The position numbers were made by a program, and so were the translations under genes. The notes under the pieces were generated by a model. That model was not told the origin of the DNA, ran no database searches, and was given only the letters and a program-made list of their open reading frames with translations. Shown here one piece after another: positions 19,201 through 28,400 of a DNA stretch of 64,000 bases (positions are counted from its first letter, which is position 1; every line of letters starts with the position of its first letter). Source of the stretch: DASQHY01 sp035602605 (GTDB lineage: Bacteria; Acidobacteriota; Terriglobia; Acidiferrales; UBA7541); NCBI GenBank assembly GCA_035602605.1, contig DATNLZ010000030.1, positions 40,714-104,713 on the forward strand. The letters run 5' to 3'.

Positions 19201-19387
19201 CGTTTGAGTACTGTGCATGAACAGTTGTTTGCTGCCCAGCCAATGGCCCGTACGAAGGGACGCAGGTTATCGCTACTCCGAGGGTCGCCGCGCGCAGCCC
19301 AAGCCGCCGCAAACTTCGATAGATCGCATTTGGGCTCGCCCTGTATGGCCCAAGTTTGATTGGTTCAACTTCCCTAGCAACCTTCAT
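16256..19387 (-). CDS. tamA: Omp85/BamA-family outer-membrane assembly protein (TamA role), about seven POTRA domains
   Basis: The 1043-residue protein has a signal-like N-terminal hydrophobic stretch and a Gln/Asn-rich linker (residues about 60-85), then a series of POTRA-like repeats, each about 75-85 residues and ending in F-x-V-x-E/K-G-P-type strands (VTLGKCARFGRLEVSG, FDVKEGPTVSVKVSG, VDKGDRHKLVSVQVRG, VSEGPQTIVDTVRFEG, HIKEGPRVHISDVVFLG). I count about seven, against three in TamA and five in BamA. The C-terminus is a 16-strand barrel with the conserved L6 motif (ATSLRGFPING) and a terminal Phe (QYFFTIGQSF). The start at 19387 overlaps the upstream stop as ATGA; an earlier in-frame start would lie inside that gene. 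The TamA name rests on the adjacent tamB. Confidence 0.85.
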   Translation of the reverse strand: MKVAREVEPIKLGPYRASPNAIYRSLRRLGLRAATLGVAITCVPSYGPLAGQQTTVHAQYSNGQRQQNRQQNGQQQSAAQQTVDEKLAEPGQVSYEGQKIAKIELVAHPTVNTEPLRGSLLVKPGDAYSAARVEASAQELRLMGRFSKVQTQVRPQVSGLILTFVMEPAAYIGMITFPGALKPFTYTRLLQVVNLANQDPYLEEQVLQADTALLRFFQANGFFLAKVAHEKQLDDAHQVANIRFQVTLGKCARFGRLEVSGPPTAESQRLAHSFRSYKAILFGAYIKPGRVYTKERVDRGQRFLAGQLGKQNHPANKVRLTARYHPDTNRADLTFDVKEGPTVSVKVSGSRLSIPFNEARTLRRLVPIYEEGAFDRDLVMEGKRNIINYFQAKGYFDATVDAEITQSSSEVQVVYEVDKGDRHKLVSVQVRGASRFDQDELLKQVAVQEAHWFSRGKLNTQLVAKSADNLKTFYRNAGFEDVQIKPNVVDREPDIEVTFQVSEGPQTIVDTVRFEGNHAFSDEVLDPPSGPGIIVGQPYSLMRVNVDRDHILARYFDQGYLNARLTSTTERHQDDSHRVDVIYHIKEGPRVHISDVVFLGAPRTRNSYLKNAAGLCPEQPLSQSRLLEAESRLYDLGILDWASAAPRRTITDQNEEMVLVKAHEAKPNTITYGFGFELARRAGLPSGTVAVPGLPPVSLGNFNAAASTEKSYLSPRGSVEYVRRNIFGLGQTGSVSARFSRLDQRGALSYATPHLRGSAWNSLFSASAERSSENPVFVARSGDAVFQVEKTLDGDRTKTLLLRYGYRRTELSQLLIPDLVQQQDRSVRLSTISSSYIRDTRDKPLDAHKGFYQTLDVGLTPKALGSSSNFVHFLGQAAYYRKVRTSTVWANSLRLGLAKPFAGSFIPLSERFFSGGATSLRGFPINGAGPQREVSVCNKPSDLKTCFPVRVPVGGNMLFILNSELRFPLGIKKGLGGVAFYDGGNVYDRISIKRWMDEYTNTIGFGLRYATPVGPVRFDIARRLNAITGISSIQYFFTIGQSF

Positions 19388-20412
19388 GACCGTACCGCGG
19401 CGTCGGAGTTTTTTCGAAATCGCAGCTTCGACACCCGCAACCACTCCGAATTTAACTCCGCGCCCACCAACGTGATCAGACTCAAGATGTAGATCCACAC
19501 CATCAGAATCACGAACACGCCCAGCGCACCGTACACTTTCCCGTACGTCGCTATATGCTTCACATAGAAATTAAAGCTCGCCGATGCCAGCACCCATCCG
19601 AGCACAGCAAAAATGTTTCCCGGCGTGGTCCAGTGCCACCGTCGCCTCAGGTTCGGCAACGCGTGGTCGGCCGCAACCGTCGCCAGCGTGATGATCGCTA
19701 TAGAGACCGTCCAGGTAACCACTCGCCATGTAACGCCCACCCAATGCGCCCCGCCCAGTCGCGCGCTCAGCCATTCGCCAACTCCAGCGCTGATTGTTGA
19801 ACCAACAAATGCCACGATAACAAGCAGGGAAACAAAAACTGTCGTTGCCAGCGCCAACCTCAGCCGTTTCCAAAAACTTCGGGTCTCTCGCACTCCATAA
19901 GCAGCGTTCAGCGAGTCCATTAAGTTCATCACTCCCGATGATGCCGCCCACAGCGTGCCAATGAGTCCGATTGAGAAAAAACCGACTCGCCCTCGCGTAA
20001 GTCCCAGTATCGTCTCGACCACCAAGGCCTGCGCCTCAGAGGGCAGATACGCCACGATCCAGCTCAAAAGTTTGTCCCACACGCCGCTCACTGCGAGCAT
20101 TCCCACTACGGCAGCAAGCGTCAGTAAAAATGGGAACAGGGACAACACAAAGTAGTACGACATTTGCGCCGCCAAGCCTGTAACGTTATCCGCAACCATG
20201 TCGTTCCCCACTCGTCTCAAAAACTCACGCAAAGTAACGGTTGATCGAAACGGCGCAAGACCTCGTCGCTCCCTTTCGCGGATGCTCCCCATTCCGTCGT
20301 CCTCGAGGCGAGGAGTCAGCAGGGGCTTCAAAAGGGGCTGGTCAAGGAGCTTTGCAGCAGGTTCGTCAGCAAGTCTTTTCAATATCCGAAGTTCGTCCGA
20401 AATTTCACTCAT
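19384..20412 (-). CDS. YihY/BrkB-family inner-membrane protein
   Basis: A 342-residue protein with about six transmembrane segments after a charged 80-residue N-terminus. Family motifs are LAAQMSYYFVLSLFPFLLTLAAVVG at the first helix, RGRVGFFSIGLIGTLWAASSGV, and YGALGVFVILMVWIYILSLI near the end. The YihY/BrkB (UPF0761) family is widespread and has no agreed function despite the old ribonuclease BN label. I prefer the ATG at 20412 (MSEISDEL) to the in-frame ATG at 20454, whose upstream site is poorly spaced. Its TGA overlaps the ATG of the Omp85 gene by four bases, so the two are translationally coupled. Confidence 0.88.
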   Translation of the reverse strand: MSEISDELRILKRLADEPAAKLLDQPLLKPLLTPRLEDDGMGSIRERERRGLAPFRSTVTLREFLRRVGNDMVADNVTGLAAQMSYYFVLSLFPFLLTLAAVVGMLAVSGVWDKLLSWIVAYLPSEAQALVVETILGLTRGRVGFFSIGLIGTLWAASSGVMNLMDSLNAAYGVRETRSFWKRLRLALATTVFVSLLVIVAFVGSTISAGVGEWLSARLGGAHWVGVTWRVVTWTVSIAIITLATVAADHALPNLRRRWHWTTPGNIFAVLGWVLASASFNFYVKHIATYGKVYGALGVFVILMVWIYILSLITLVGAELNSEWLRVSKLRFRKNSDAAVRS

Positions 20413-20815
20413 GGTTTTCGCCTTACGAAGCTTTGAGCCCCCACGAACGCGCATCCCGCCTGGATAGCGACCTCCGCGCGTTCGCGTCTATAGTTTCCCC
20501 TTCCCTATTGGAAAACCCGTGTGCCATTCGAACAATAGGGATAAAACCGTAGTTGCCTTGGGGCAAGTCCTGCACCGTTGGTAGGAAATAGGCCCCGGCG
20601 TTTAGAGCCCAATCTTTGCCGGACGGGAAAGGGAAGGACGAGGACTTACTTCCGATTCGAGGAATGTGGGAGCCTTCTCGGGCAATCCTAACGGATCTAC
20701 GTCACTGTCACAGGATATTTACCTTATGTTGATGGATATGTAATGGAAGGCCCCTTACCTTGAATCGGGGTTTGCGCTTAAACGACCTGCTCGAAATTTT
20801 ATTCAGGAGAAAGCG
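20413..20815. other. divergent intergenic region upstream of barrel gene and BrkB operon
   Basis: About 400 bp separating the minus-strand BrkB-TamA-TamB operon from the plus-strand barrel gene. It must hold both promoters. It becomes AT-rich toward 20700-20800. I could not assign confident -35/-10 boxes, and no gene or RNA is evident. Confidence 0.4.
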
Positions 20816-22765
20816 ATGAAAAGACTCGGAGTATTCGTACTCTCACTCATTCTGATTTCGGGGACGGCACTTGCCGACGCGCCAAAAAATTCAGATCGGC
20901 AACCGGTCGGAGCGGCCACGCCTGCGAAGCCCAAAACGGCGGCAAAGGCTGGAAAGACAAATGCGAGTCTCCAAGAAGAGCTCGAAGCACTTCGCCAGAT
21001 GTTGCAGTCCCAGCAGGAACAGCTCCAAGCCCTGAAAGAGGAATTGGCCAAGCGCGATCGGCGGACCAACGACGAACCGAAAGAGCCAGTAGTTACCAGC
21101 ATCCAACCAATGGAGCCCACTGCGAGAGCTGCAGAAGCCGTCGAGACAATTGCCCATGCGGAAGTGACGACCATGCCGGCAAGTCGCCATTCGACTTCGA
21201 GCAATCTCAAACTCCGCAATGACAATACTAAGTCTGCAGAGGCCGATTCATCTGGGGCACAACAAAATCCCAAAGCACAGACCGACGAACCGATAGCCAT
21301 ACGCTACAAGGGAATTTCGATCACCCCTGGTGCCTTTCTGGCGGCCGAGACGGTTTTCCGTAACCATTCGGCTGTGGCGGACGTGAACACTCCGTTCAAC
21401 GCGATCCCTTTCCCTGGCAATTCGCAAAGCAAGGTTTCCGAGTTCAATGCCTCGGGCCGCGCGTCCCGATGGTCGCTTCTGGCCGAAGGCAAAGGACAAA
21501 GCTATAAGTACACGGGCTACTATGAAGCTGATTTCCTCTCCGCAGCCACTACCTCCAACAACAACCAGAGTAACAGCTACACGTTCCGTCAGCGACAGGC
21601 TTTCGGGCAGCTGGCATTAAACAGCGGATGGTCTTTCACGGGTGGACAGATGTGGAGCCTGGTCACAGAAACCAAAAAGGGTCTGCAGAATCGTACCGAA
21701 GCATCCCCCCTTACCGTTGACCACCAATATAACGTCGGCTTTAGTTGGGCGCGCCAGTTTGGTTTTCGGGTCGTCCGAAGCTTTGACAATGACAAGGTTG
21801 CCTTGGGCTTCTCCATCGAAGGCCCGCAGACAACCTTTGGTGGGCGGGGATTCTCGAGCTTTACGAACGCAAACGGTGCGGTCAGCCAAAACTTCTTCAT
21901 TGGGGCGCCTGGCGTGGCGGGCGGTCTGTATAATCCACTATCCAATTACAGCTTCAACAAAACTCCGGACTTTGTAATTAAGGCAGTGGCCGATCCCGGA
22001 TGGGGCCACTACGAACTCTTCGGCATTATCAGCACTTACCGTTCGCGAATTTACCCGTGCGCCGTTGTTAGCAGTGTACTTCCCTGCCCGGTGAACGGCA
22101 GCACTACGCCGTCCACCGTCGGCGCGTTCAATGACTCTCGTACGAGCGGGGGAGTTGGCATAAACATTCGTGTACCCGTGGTAGCCAAAAACGTTGATGC
22201 CGGCCTGCACTTCTTAGGTGGCGACGGCATTGGCCGCTACGGCACCGCTGGTCTCCCTGATGCCACGGCACGTCCCGACGGGTCGCTGGCTCTGATTCGC
22301 GGGGGCCAAGCGCTCGCAACTCTGGAGTTTCACCCAATCCCCAACATTGACCTCTACGCGAATTTCGGAACCGAGTACACTCACCGGGCTGCCTACACCG
22401 GCTATGCTCGAGTCGTGCAGGCGGCTGGGGGCCCCACCACGACCACAACGAATGGAATCGGCGGCTACGGCTCACCATTCGCGAATAACTCCGGATGCAG
22501 CACTGAGATCACGCCAACGAGCCAGAATACGCCTGGAACAGGCGGTCCGTGCGCCGGGGACACTAAGAACATCAGTGAAGCCACGATCGGGTTCTGGCAC
22601 AGGTTCTACCAAGGGCCCTCCGGCAGGCTGCAATGGGGGATCCAATATTCCTATGTAACCAAGACGGCCTGGTCCGGAAACAACAATGTCCCGACCGCTG
22701 CTGGCAGTTCTCCGAAGGCCGTGACCAATATGTTGTTCACCTCGTTCCGCTACTATATTCCGTAG
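20816..22765 (+). CDS. outer-membrane barrel (porin-like) protein with N-terminal coiled coil
   Basis: The 649-residue protein has a Sec signal peptide (residues 1-20, ending LADA), then a heptad-rich helix (SLQEELEALRQMLQSQQEQL, about 50-80), a low-complexity linker, and from about residue 160 alternating polar/aromatic beta strands ending in the aromatic FRYYIP. That layout, a periplasmic coiled coil before a barrel, is shared with DcaP-like and other trimeric porins and with many uncharacterised acidobacterial outer-membrane proteins. AGGAGAAAGCG precedes the ATG. Probable role: outer-membrane channel; the solute is unknown. It stands alone in its transcription unit. Confidence 0.75.
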   Translation: MKRLGVFVLSLILISGTALADAPKNSDRQPVGAATPAKPKTAAKAGKTNASLQEELEALRQMLQSQQEQLQALKEELAKRDRRTNDEPKEPVVTSIQPMEPTARAAEAVETIAHAEVTTMPASRHSTSSNLKLRNDNTKSAEADSSGAQQNPKAQTDEPIAIRYKGISITPGAFLAAETVFRNHSAVADVNTPFNAIPFPGNSQSKVSEFNASGRASRWSLLAEGKGQSYKYTGYYEADFLSAATTSNNNQSNSYTFRQRQAFGQLALNSGWSFTGGQMWSLVTETKKGLQNRTEASPLTVDHQYNVGFSWARQFGFRVVRSFDNDKVALGFSIEGPQTTFGGRGFSSFTNANGAVSQNFFIGAPGVAGGLYNPLSNYSFNKTPDFVIKAVADPGWGHYELFGIISTYRSRIYPCAVVSSVLPCPVNGSTTPSTVGAFNDSRTSGGVGINIRVPVVAKNVDAGLHFLGGDGIGRYGTAGLPDATARPDGSLALIRGGQALATLEFHPIPNIDLYANFGTEYTHRAAYTGYARVVQAAGGPTTTTTNGIGGYGSPFANNSGCSTEITPTSQNTPGTGGPCAGDTKNISEATIGFWHRFYQGPSGRLQWGIQYSYVTKTAWSGNNNVPTAAGSSPKAVTNMLFTSFRYYIP

Positions 22766-22910
22766 CATTGAAATGGGCAGCTCCACAAGACTCTCCATTC
22801 TTGTTTTGTGGGAGCCTGAAGCTATCCCGCGAGCAAAAAGAGGGCGGCAAAATCCTAGCCTTCAGAAAAAGCGACGCCTTAGAACTCAGGGCTTCCCAGC
22901 ATGGCCACGC

Positions 22911-23834
22911 TTAGGGATGGTCTTTTTTGATTTCTGATGGAGTGCCGATTTTGATTGTGACTCCGAACCTCTTGTAATTCGCGTAGCGAACCGTCATGCG
23001 CATGTGGATATCGTTTCCGGTGAAGTGCAGCACATCGTCGGCGCGTGTATACGTCGGGAACCAATAATTGCCTTCGATGTTTTCGCGGTAGGTCTCAAAT
23101 CGCGGGAAGAAATTTTCGTTGTTCCCCTTCTTTATATCAGGTACAGCTTTTCCATAAGTCTTGACGATCTCGAGATCCTTATCGTCCACCCAGATTCGTC
23201 CCTGAAAATACCGTTCATTCTTTTTGATCGTTTTCGGCGCTACGTCGAATACATACGTGCTCAGCTCGTCAATCTGTTCGCGACCGACATACTTAATGTC
23301 ATACTTCGGCAGTTCGTCGGTCGTGAGTACAAACGGCTGCACGCGCTCGAGGTCATCCAGGTCTTGTTGTGATAGAGAGAGTCGTGTCAGCGTCGGTTGC
23401 GGTGCGTCCACAACATTCTCGTATCGTTTCCCCTGCGGCGTAAAGACGATCTCGGTTGTCATCCGGTATTCGCCGTCTACTTGTCCGCCGTCATCCACCG
23501 TCTGGACGATGAAGGTCTGCGTGTAGCCGTAGTTCTCGCGTTCCTTCCTGAATTCTGCTTCTCGCGCCGCGAACCGCTCAATGACCTGCTCCACCGGCAT
23601 TGCCGGCGGTTCATTGGTAATTCCCGAGGAAGTGTGCAGCCTCGCGGGTGTAGACCGCTTGGTCGGCGATACACTGGGAGGCGGGGCATTACTGGGTGCC
23701 GGCGCGTCCGGCGGCCTCAGCGGTCCTCGTTCTTGCGCCCCGAGGGTCCCCCCAGCCGACAAAACAAGCAGACAAATGAGCAAGCCTCCGCTCATTGGCG
23801 CAGAATCGCGTACCCCGGCGAATCGCTTAGCCAT
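22911..23834 (-). CDS. secreted LolA-like (outer-membrane lipoprotein-sorting type) protein
   Basis: The 307-residue protein has a signal peptide (residues about 14-32, GLLICLLVLSAGGTLGAQ), a Pro/Ser/Thr-rich linker to about residue 70, then a beta-rich domain: TEIVFTPQGKRYENV, YDIKYVGREQIDELSTYVFDV, GRIWVDDKDLEIVKTYGK and NYWFPTYTRADDVL. Strands measuring an intermediate, an 'is-converted-to' line and a final WFP segment are typical of the LolA/LolB-like fold that binds lipids or lipidated proteins. The open frame extends upstream to 24050, but the signal peptide places the start at 23834. Its real partner is unknown. Confidence 0.75.
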   Translation of the reverse strand: MAKRFAGVRDSAPMSGGLLICLLVLSAGGTLGAQERGPLRPPDAPAPSNAPPPSVSPTKRSTPARLHTSSGITNEPPAMPVEQVIERFAAREAEFRKERENYGYTQTFIVQTVDDGGQVDGEYRMTTEIVFTPQGKRYENVVDAPQPTLTRLSLSQQDLDDLERVQPFVLTTDELPKYDIKYVGREQIDELSTYVFDVAPKTIKKNERYFQGRIWVDDKDLEIVKTYGKAVPDIKKGNNENFFPRFETYRENIEGNYWFPTYTRADDVLHFTGNDIHMRMTVRYANYKRFGVTIKIGTPSEIKKDHP

Positions 23835-24020
23835 TCGACAAAACCCTGAACCTATTGACACGCCTTCCACCCTAGTAATAAGAGATTGCAACCTCCCCGA
23901 AGGTTGCTCCGTCCAACTTAGCATAAAACCCGGGGGCGCTGGTGGCCGTGGATTTGCGCTGACGATCATTACCAACGTCGCCAAACAGATCGGGGCGGCC
24001 GGTACGCCAAATGGACTGAC

Positions 24021-24039
24021 CTTGACAAAAGACGTCAAG
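24021..24039. repeat. short inverted repeat upstream of menC-like gene
   Basis: CTTGAC and GTCAAG arms of six bases are separated by seven bases, 67 bp before the menC-like start. The left arm is part of a TTGACA hexamer, so this could be a promoter element overlapped by an operator. No good -10 box is seen at 17 bp. Confidence 0.3.
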
Positions 24040-24106
24040 TAAACCAGCATTTGCTAACTAGGTTTATAACAAACTCGATTACTTATATGTTAATGGGTCG
24101 CCGTTG

Positions 24107-25225
24107 ATGCACATTGAAGCGGTCACGCTCCGCAAGCTGGCCATGCGCCTGAAGAGCCCCTTTGAAACCAGTTTTGGCTCCTCCTGGGACCGTGATGTTC
24201 TTCTCGTCGAAATCCAATCCGATGGTTTGACTGGTTGGAGCGAAATTACCGTCAGCGAAAATCCATTTTATTCGCCCGAGACCAGCGTCACCGCCTGGCA
24301 CATCTGCCGGGACTTTTTGATTCCGTCGTTGCTCGGCCAAAACGTTGCCACCGCGAGCCAAGCTTGTGAACGCTTTGCCGCGATTCGCGGACACGAGATG
24401 GCTCGCGCCGGAATCGAAAATGCTCTGTGGGACATCGAGGCCCAGCAAAAGCGTCTCCCGCTCTGGAAGCTTCTCGGCGGCGTTCGACAGGAAATTCCCT
24501 CGGGAGTCTCCCTCGGAATTCAGGACACCCCGGCAAAACTTCTGAAGCAAATTGAAACTGAGGTCAATGCCGGCTACCAGCGCATCAAGATTAAGATCAA
24601 GCCCGGGAAAGATTTTGCGTACGCCGCCGCAGCGCGCAGCGAATTTCCAACAATTAAATTGATGGTCGATGCGAACTCAGCCTACACGCTGGACGATACC
24701 GAGCAGTTGAAACGCTTCGATGCGTTGTACCTGATGATGATGGAGCAGCCCTTGTGGTGGGACGATATTTTTGCGCACGCAGAACTTCAGGCGCAGTTGC
24801 AGACCCCTATCTGCCTCGATGAGTCGATCCGCCATCTGCGCGATGCGCAAACAGCTATGGAGTTGAAAGCCTGCCGCATCGTCAACATCAAGCTCGGCCG
24901 CGTCGGAGGCCACACCGCCGCGCGCGAAATCCAAAAACATTGCTTGGAAAAAGGCGTTCCGGCGTGGTGCGGCGGAATGCTCGAATCCGGCATCGGTCGC
25001 GCGCACAACGTGGCCATGTCAACGCTCCCGGGTTTCACGCTCCCTGGCGATGTCGCAGCGAGTAAACGCTACTGGGTAGAAGACTTGATTGAGCCCGCAG
25101 TCGAAGTCACTCCACACGGCACAATCCAAGTTCCGCAAGGCCCCGGAATCGGCTACGCGGTCAAGCGCGGCCTCGTCGAGCGCCTCACCGTAGCACGCGA
25201 AACTTTCAAGTCTTCCAAACCCTGA
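24107..25225 (+). CDS. menC: o-succinylbenzoate synthase / N-acylamino acid racemase-type enolase
   Basis: A 372-residue enolase-superfamily protein. The catalytic K-x-K motif is in RIKIKIKPG, the metal ligands are in LMVDANSAY, MEQPLWWDD and ICLDESI, and the second Lys side is IVNIKLGRVGG. The closing CGGMLESGIGRAHN loop marks the MenC type 2/NAAAR subgroup, which makes o-succinylbenzoate in menaquinone synthesis and often also racemises N-acylamino acids. No other men gene is nearby, so a racemase role cannot be excluded. The ATG at 24107 follows an in-frame TTG at 24104; no strong Shine-Dalgarno site separates them. Confidence 0.85.
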   Translation: MHIEAVTLRKLAMRLKSPFETSFGSSWDRDVLLVEIQSDGLTGWSEITVSENPFYSPETSVTAWHICRDFLIPSLLGQNVATASQACERFAAIRGHEMARAGIENALWDIEAQQKRLPLWKLLGGVRQEIPSGVSLGIQDTPAKLLKQIETEVNAGYQRIKIKIKPGKDFAYAAAARSEFPTIKLMVDANSAYTLDDTEQLKRFDALYLMMMEQPLWWDDIFAHAELQAQLQTPICLDESIRHLRDAQTAMELKACRIVNIKLGRVGGHTAAREIQKHCLEKGVPAWCGGMLESGIGRAHNVAMSTLPGFTLPGDVAASKRYWVEDLIEPAVEVTPHGTIQVPQGPGIGYAVKRGLVERLTVARETFKSSKP

Positions 25226-25494
25226 GTCGGCCATATCCTGAAGTCTGCCGCCCCGAATCGAAAATGTTCCACGTGAAGTTTCCTCGAGGCCTGGGTGTGC
25301 TCACGCATGTTTTGAATTCTTGCGGCAAAGCTTACTAGTTTTGCTGAGGTCAGGCGCCTCAAGGCTCTCGGGATGTTGATGGCAGTCCAAACCGACCGAC
25401 GTGCGACAGCAAAACGTTTGACGCGGGCGGGGCTAGGGCACCCCGTCTGAAGCGACGGGCGCGTGACCATGAGAAAAGGGCAGGGGCGGGTTGA

Positions 25495-28400
25495 TTAGAA
25501 AAGGCCTAGGCGGCGGGCGGCTTGGCTGCGGAGGCGCGTCCAGGCGGTGCCTAGTGTGGCTGACCACGAGAGGGCTTCGAACTCGGCCAAGTACGAGTAG
25601 GCGACCGGCACGACCAGCAGGGTCAGAAGGAGACAGAGCGCCTGGCCGCCAATGATCGTGACCGCGATCGAGGCGCGTTGTTCGGACCCGGCACCGATGC
25701 CGAGAGCAACGGGAATCAGACCGGCGATGATGGAAAAAGTGGTCATAAGAATTGGGCGGAGACGAACGCGGTTGGCTTCGAGCAAGGCCTCGCGCAGCGG
25801 CATGCCCTGAGAGCGCAGCCTGTTCGTGTAGTCGACCTGCAGAATGCCATTCTTCTTGACAATTCCGAGGAGCAAAAAAACTCCGAGGGCGCTCCAGAGA
25901 CTAAGGGCGCGGTGCGTGATCCACAGCGAAAAAAGGGCGAAAGGAATGCTGAGGGGCAGCGTGAGCATGATGATGAAAGGGTACGAAAAACTTTCGAACT
26001 GCGCCGCAAGGACCATGTACATGAAAACCGAAGCGAGGGCCATGGCCATGAGTAGGTTCCAGGTTGTCTGCTCGAGGATCCGAACCTGCCCGGAAAAAAT
26101 GTAGGAGACACCCGGCGGAAGTCCGACAGCACGAATGGACTGGACGGTGTGCTGTGCGGCGAGGTCGAGAGGATACCCAGATGCGACATTGGCGTTCAAC
26201 GAAACCTGAAACTGGCGGTTGTAGCGAAAAAGAGACGAAGGGCCAGCACCGCGTTGAATAGCCGCAACGTTTTCGAGCCGCACCTGGCCAAGCCGGGACG
26301 AGGGGACCATCAGACGCGCCAAGACGTCGGGATTGTCGCGCTGCTCGGGCAGCAGTTGGACGGTGACCGGATATTGCTCGGAGCCCTCCTTAAACGTGGT
26401 GATCTCATCCTGGCCGGAATACATCAGGCGCACCGTAGAACTTATGTCATTCATGCGAACACCCATATCAGCGGCGCGCTGGCGGTCAACTTTGACCTGC
26501 AACTCCGGGGAGTTGAGGTTCAGGTTCGGGTAAACATCCACCAGGTCAGGAAATCTCACCATGCGGTCGGCGATTTTCTTGCTGACCTCGACAAGCTGGG
26601 GGATGTCCGCTCCACGAATCACCGCGCGGATTGGAAAAAAAGTCTCACCGCCAAAGACCGAAGGCAGACGCACGTTGTAATTCACATTGTGGAACCCCGC
26701 ATAGATTTTACGAACCTCTGTGGCCAGCTGTTCGTGAGTTTTGCTGCGTTCGCCGCGCGGGACAAGAGTAATGTTGATGTGCGCGTGATGGGTGCTTCCG
26801 TGAGTCAACGCTTGAATGAATGCCACTTCCGGAAGGGCGACGATACGTCGGGCCATTTCAGAAACTGTGAGCGTGGTTTGCTCGAGAGAATTGCCCTCCG
26901 GAATGTTAATCGAGCTCAGCAATTCGGACTGATCATCGGAAGGAATCCAGTCGCGACCCACCAGGCGGTAGAAGACAAAGGTGGAAAGAAAGGTGATCAA
27001 ACAAATGATCAGGATTGCCCGACGATGGTGGAGAGACCAGTCCAGAATGCGCAGGTAGCCGCGGTCGATCGCGTGGAAAAAACCAGATTCGCGAGAGCGC
27101 GCGTGACCGCTTTCCGCGCGGACGACAAGAAATTTCGAGCTAAGCATCGGGGTGAGCGTGAAGCTCACAAGCATGGAAACCATGATGGCCATGGCCATGG
27201 TCCAGCCGAAAGAATTTACATAGCGCCGCGCATAACCTGTCATGAAGGCAATGGGCAGGAAAATAATTACGAGCGAGAGAGTGGTGGCCATGACCGCGAG
27301 GCCAATTTCGCGGGTTGCATCGATGGCCGCATGGTAGCGGTCTGCGCCTTTTTCCTCCATGTAGCGAAAAATGTTTTCGAGGACGATGATGGCGTCGTCA
27401 ATGACGATCCCCACTGCCAGCGTGAGGGCCAACAGAGTCATGTTGTTGAGCGAAAAGTCCATGTAGCGCATCAACGTGAAGGTAGCAATGATGGAGGCAG
27501 GAATCGCGAGTGCGGCAATAACCACGGCACGCCAATTGCGAATAAAAAGGAGAACCACAACGCTGGCCAAAAGGCTTCCCAGAAGAAGATGCTCGAGCAG
27601 CGAGTTGACAGACGCCTTGATGAACACGGAAGTGTCTTGCACAACCTGAAGGTGAATGCTTGGAGGCAGCGCGGAACTAAGATTAGCGAGGCGGCGCTTT
27701 ACTTCCTCAGCGACACGAACAGTGTTCGTACCGGTCTGACGACGGACCTGGATACCCACGACATCTTTGCCGGTACCGTCTCTTAGAAACAGCTTGGACC
27801 AGGTGCGCAGTTCCTCCGCCCCGTCTTCAACGCGGGCAACGTCGCGCATGCGGATGGGTATGCCCGCACGCGTCCCTACGATGATGTCCCCGAATTGCTC
27901 GGCGGAATTAACGCGGCCAAGGGTACGCAGGCCCAACTCTTGCGGACCGCTGATGAGATGGCCGCCGGGCGCTTCAATGTTTTCGCGCTGCAAAGATTCG
28001 CGAACGTTCACAACGCTAAGGTTATGCGCGGTGAGTTTCTCGGCATCCACCAGCACACGAATCTGGCGTCCCTGTGCGCCATTCAAACTTATTTCGCCGA
28101 CGCCATCGACGGCCTGAATCGCGCGCCGAACTTGTTTATCGGCAATCTCGGTCAACTCGCGCCGGCTGAACGGACCGGAGGCGAGAATCGTAAGAATGGG
28201 ATCGGAATCAGGGTCAACTTTACGAATCACCGGCGAGAGAGTCTGCGGAGGGAGTCGGTTGACCGCAGCGGAGACCTTCTCGCGAATGTCCTGAGCGGCA
28301 CCCTCGATGTCACGCTCCAGGACGAATGTGCACGTAATATGCGCAATGCCTTCCTGGGTGTAAACGTTGAGCTCTTCAATGCCGTTTACCGAAGAAATGG

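Noticed and set aside
22766..22910. terminator between the barrel gene and the LolA-like gene
   Set aside because: A GCTCCACAA / TTGTGGGAGC pairing exists but has a bulge and no following T-run, so it was not called.
26149..27786. 545-codon plus-strand open frame
   Set aside because: It lies antisense to the intact RND pump gene, is rich in His/Arg/Gly typical of antisense translation and has no recognisable domain or ribosome-binding site.
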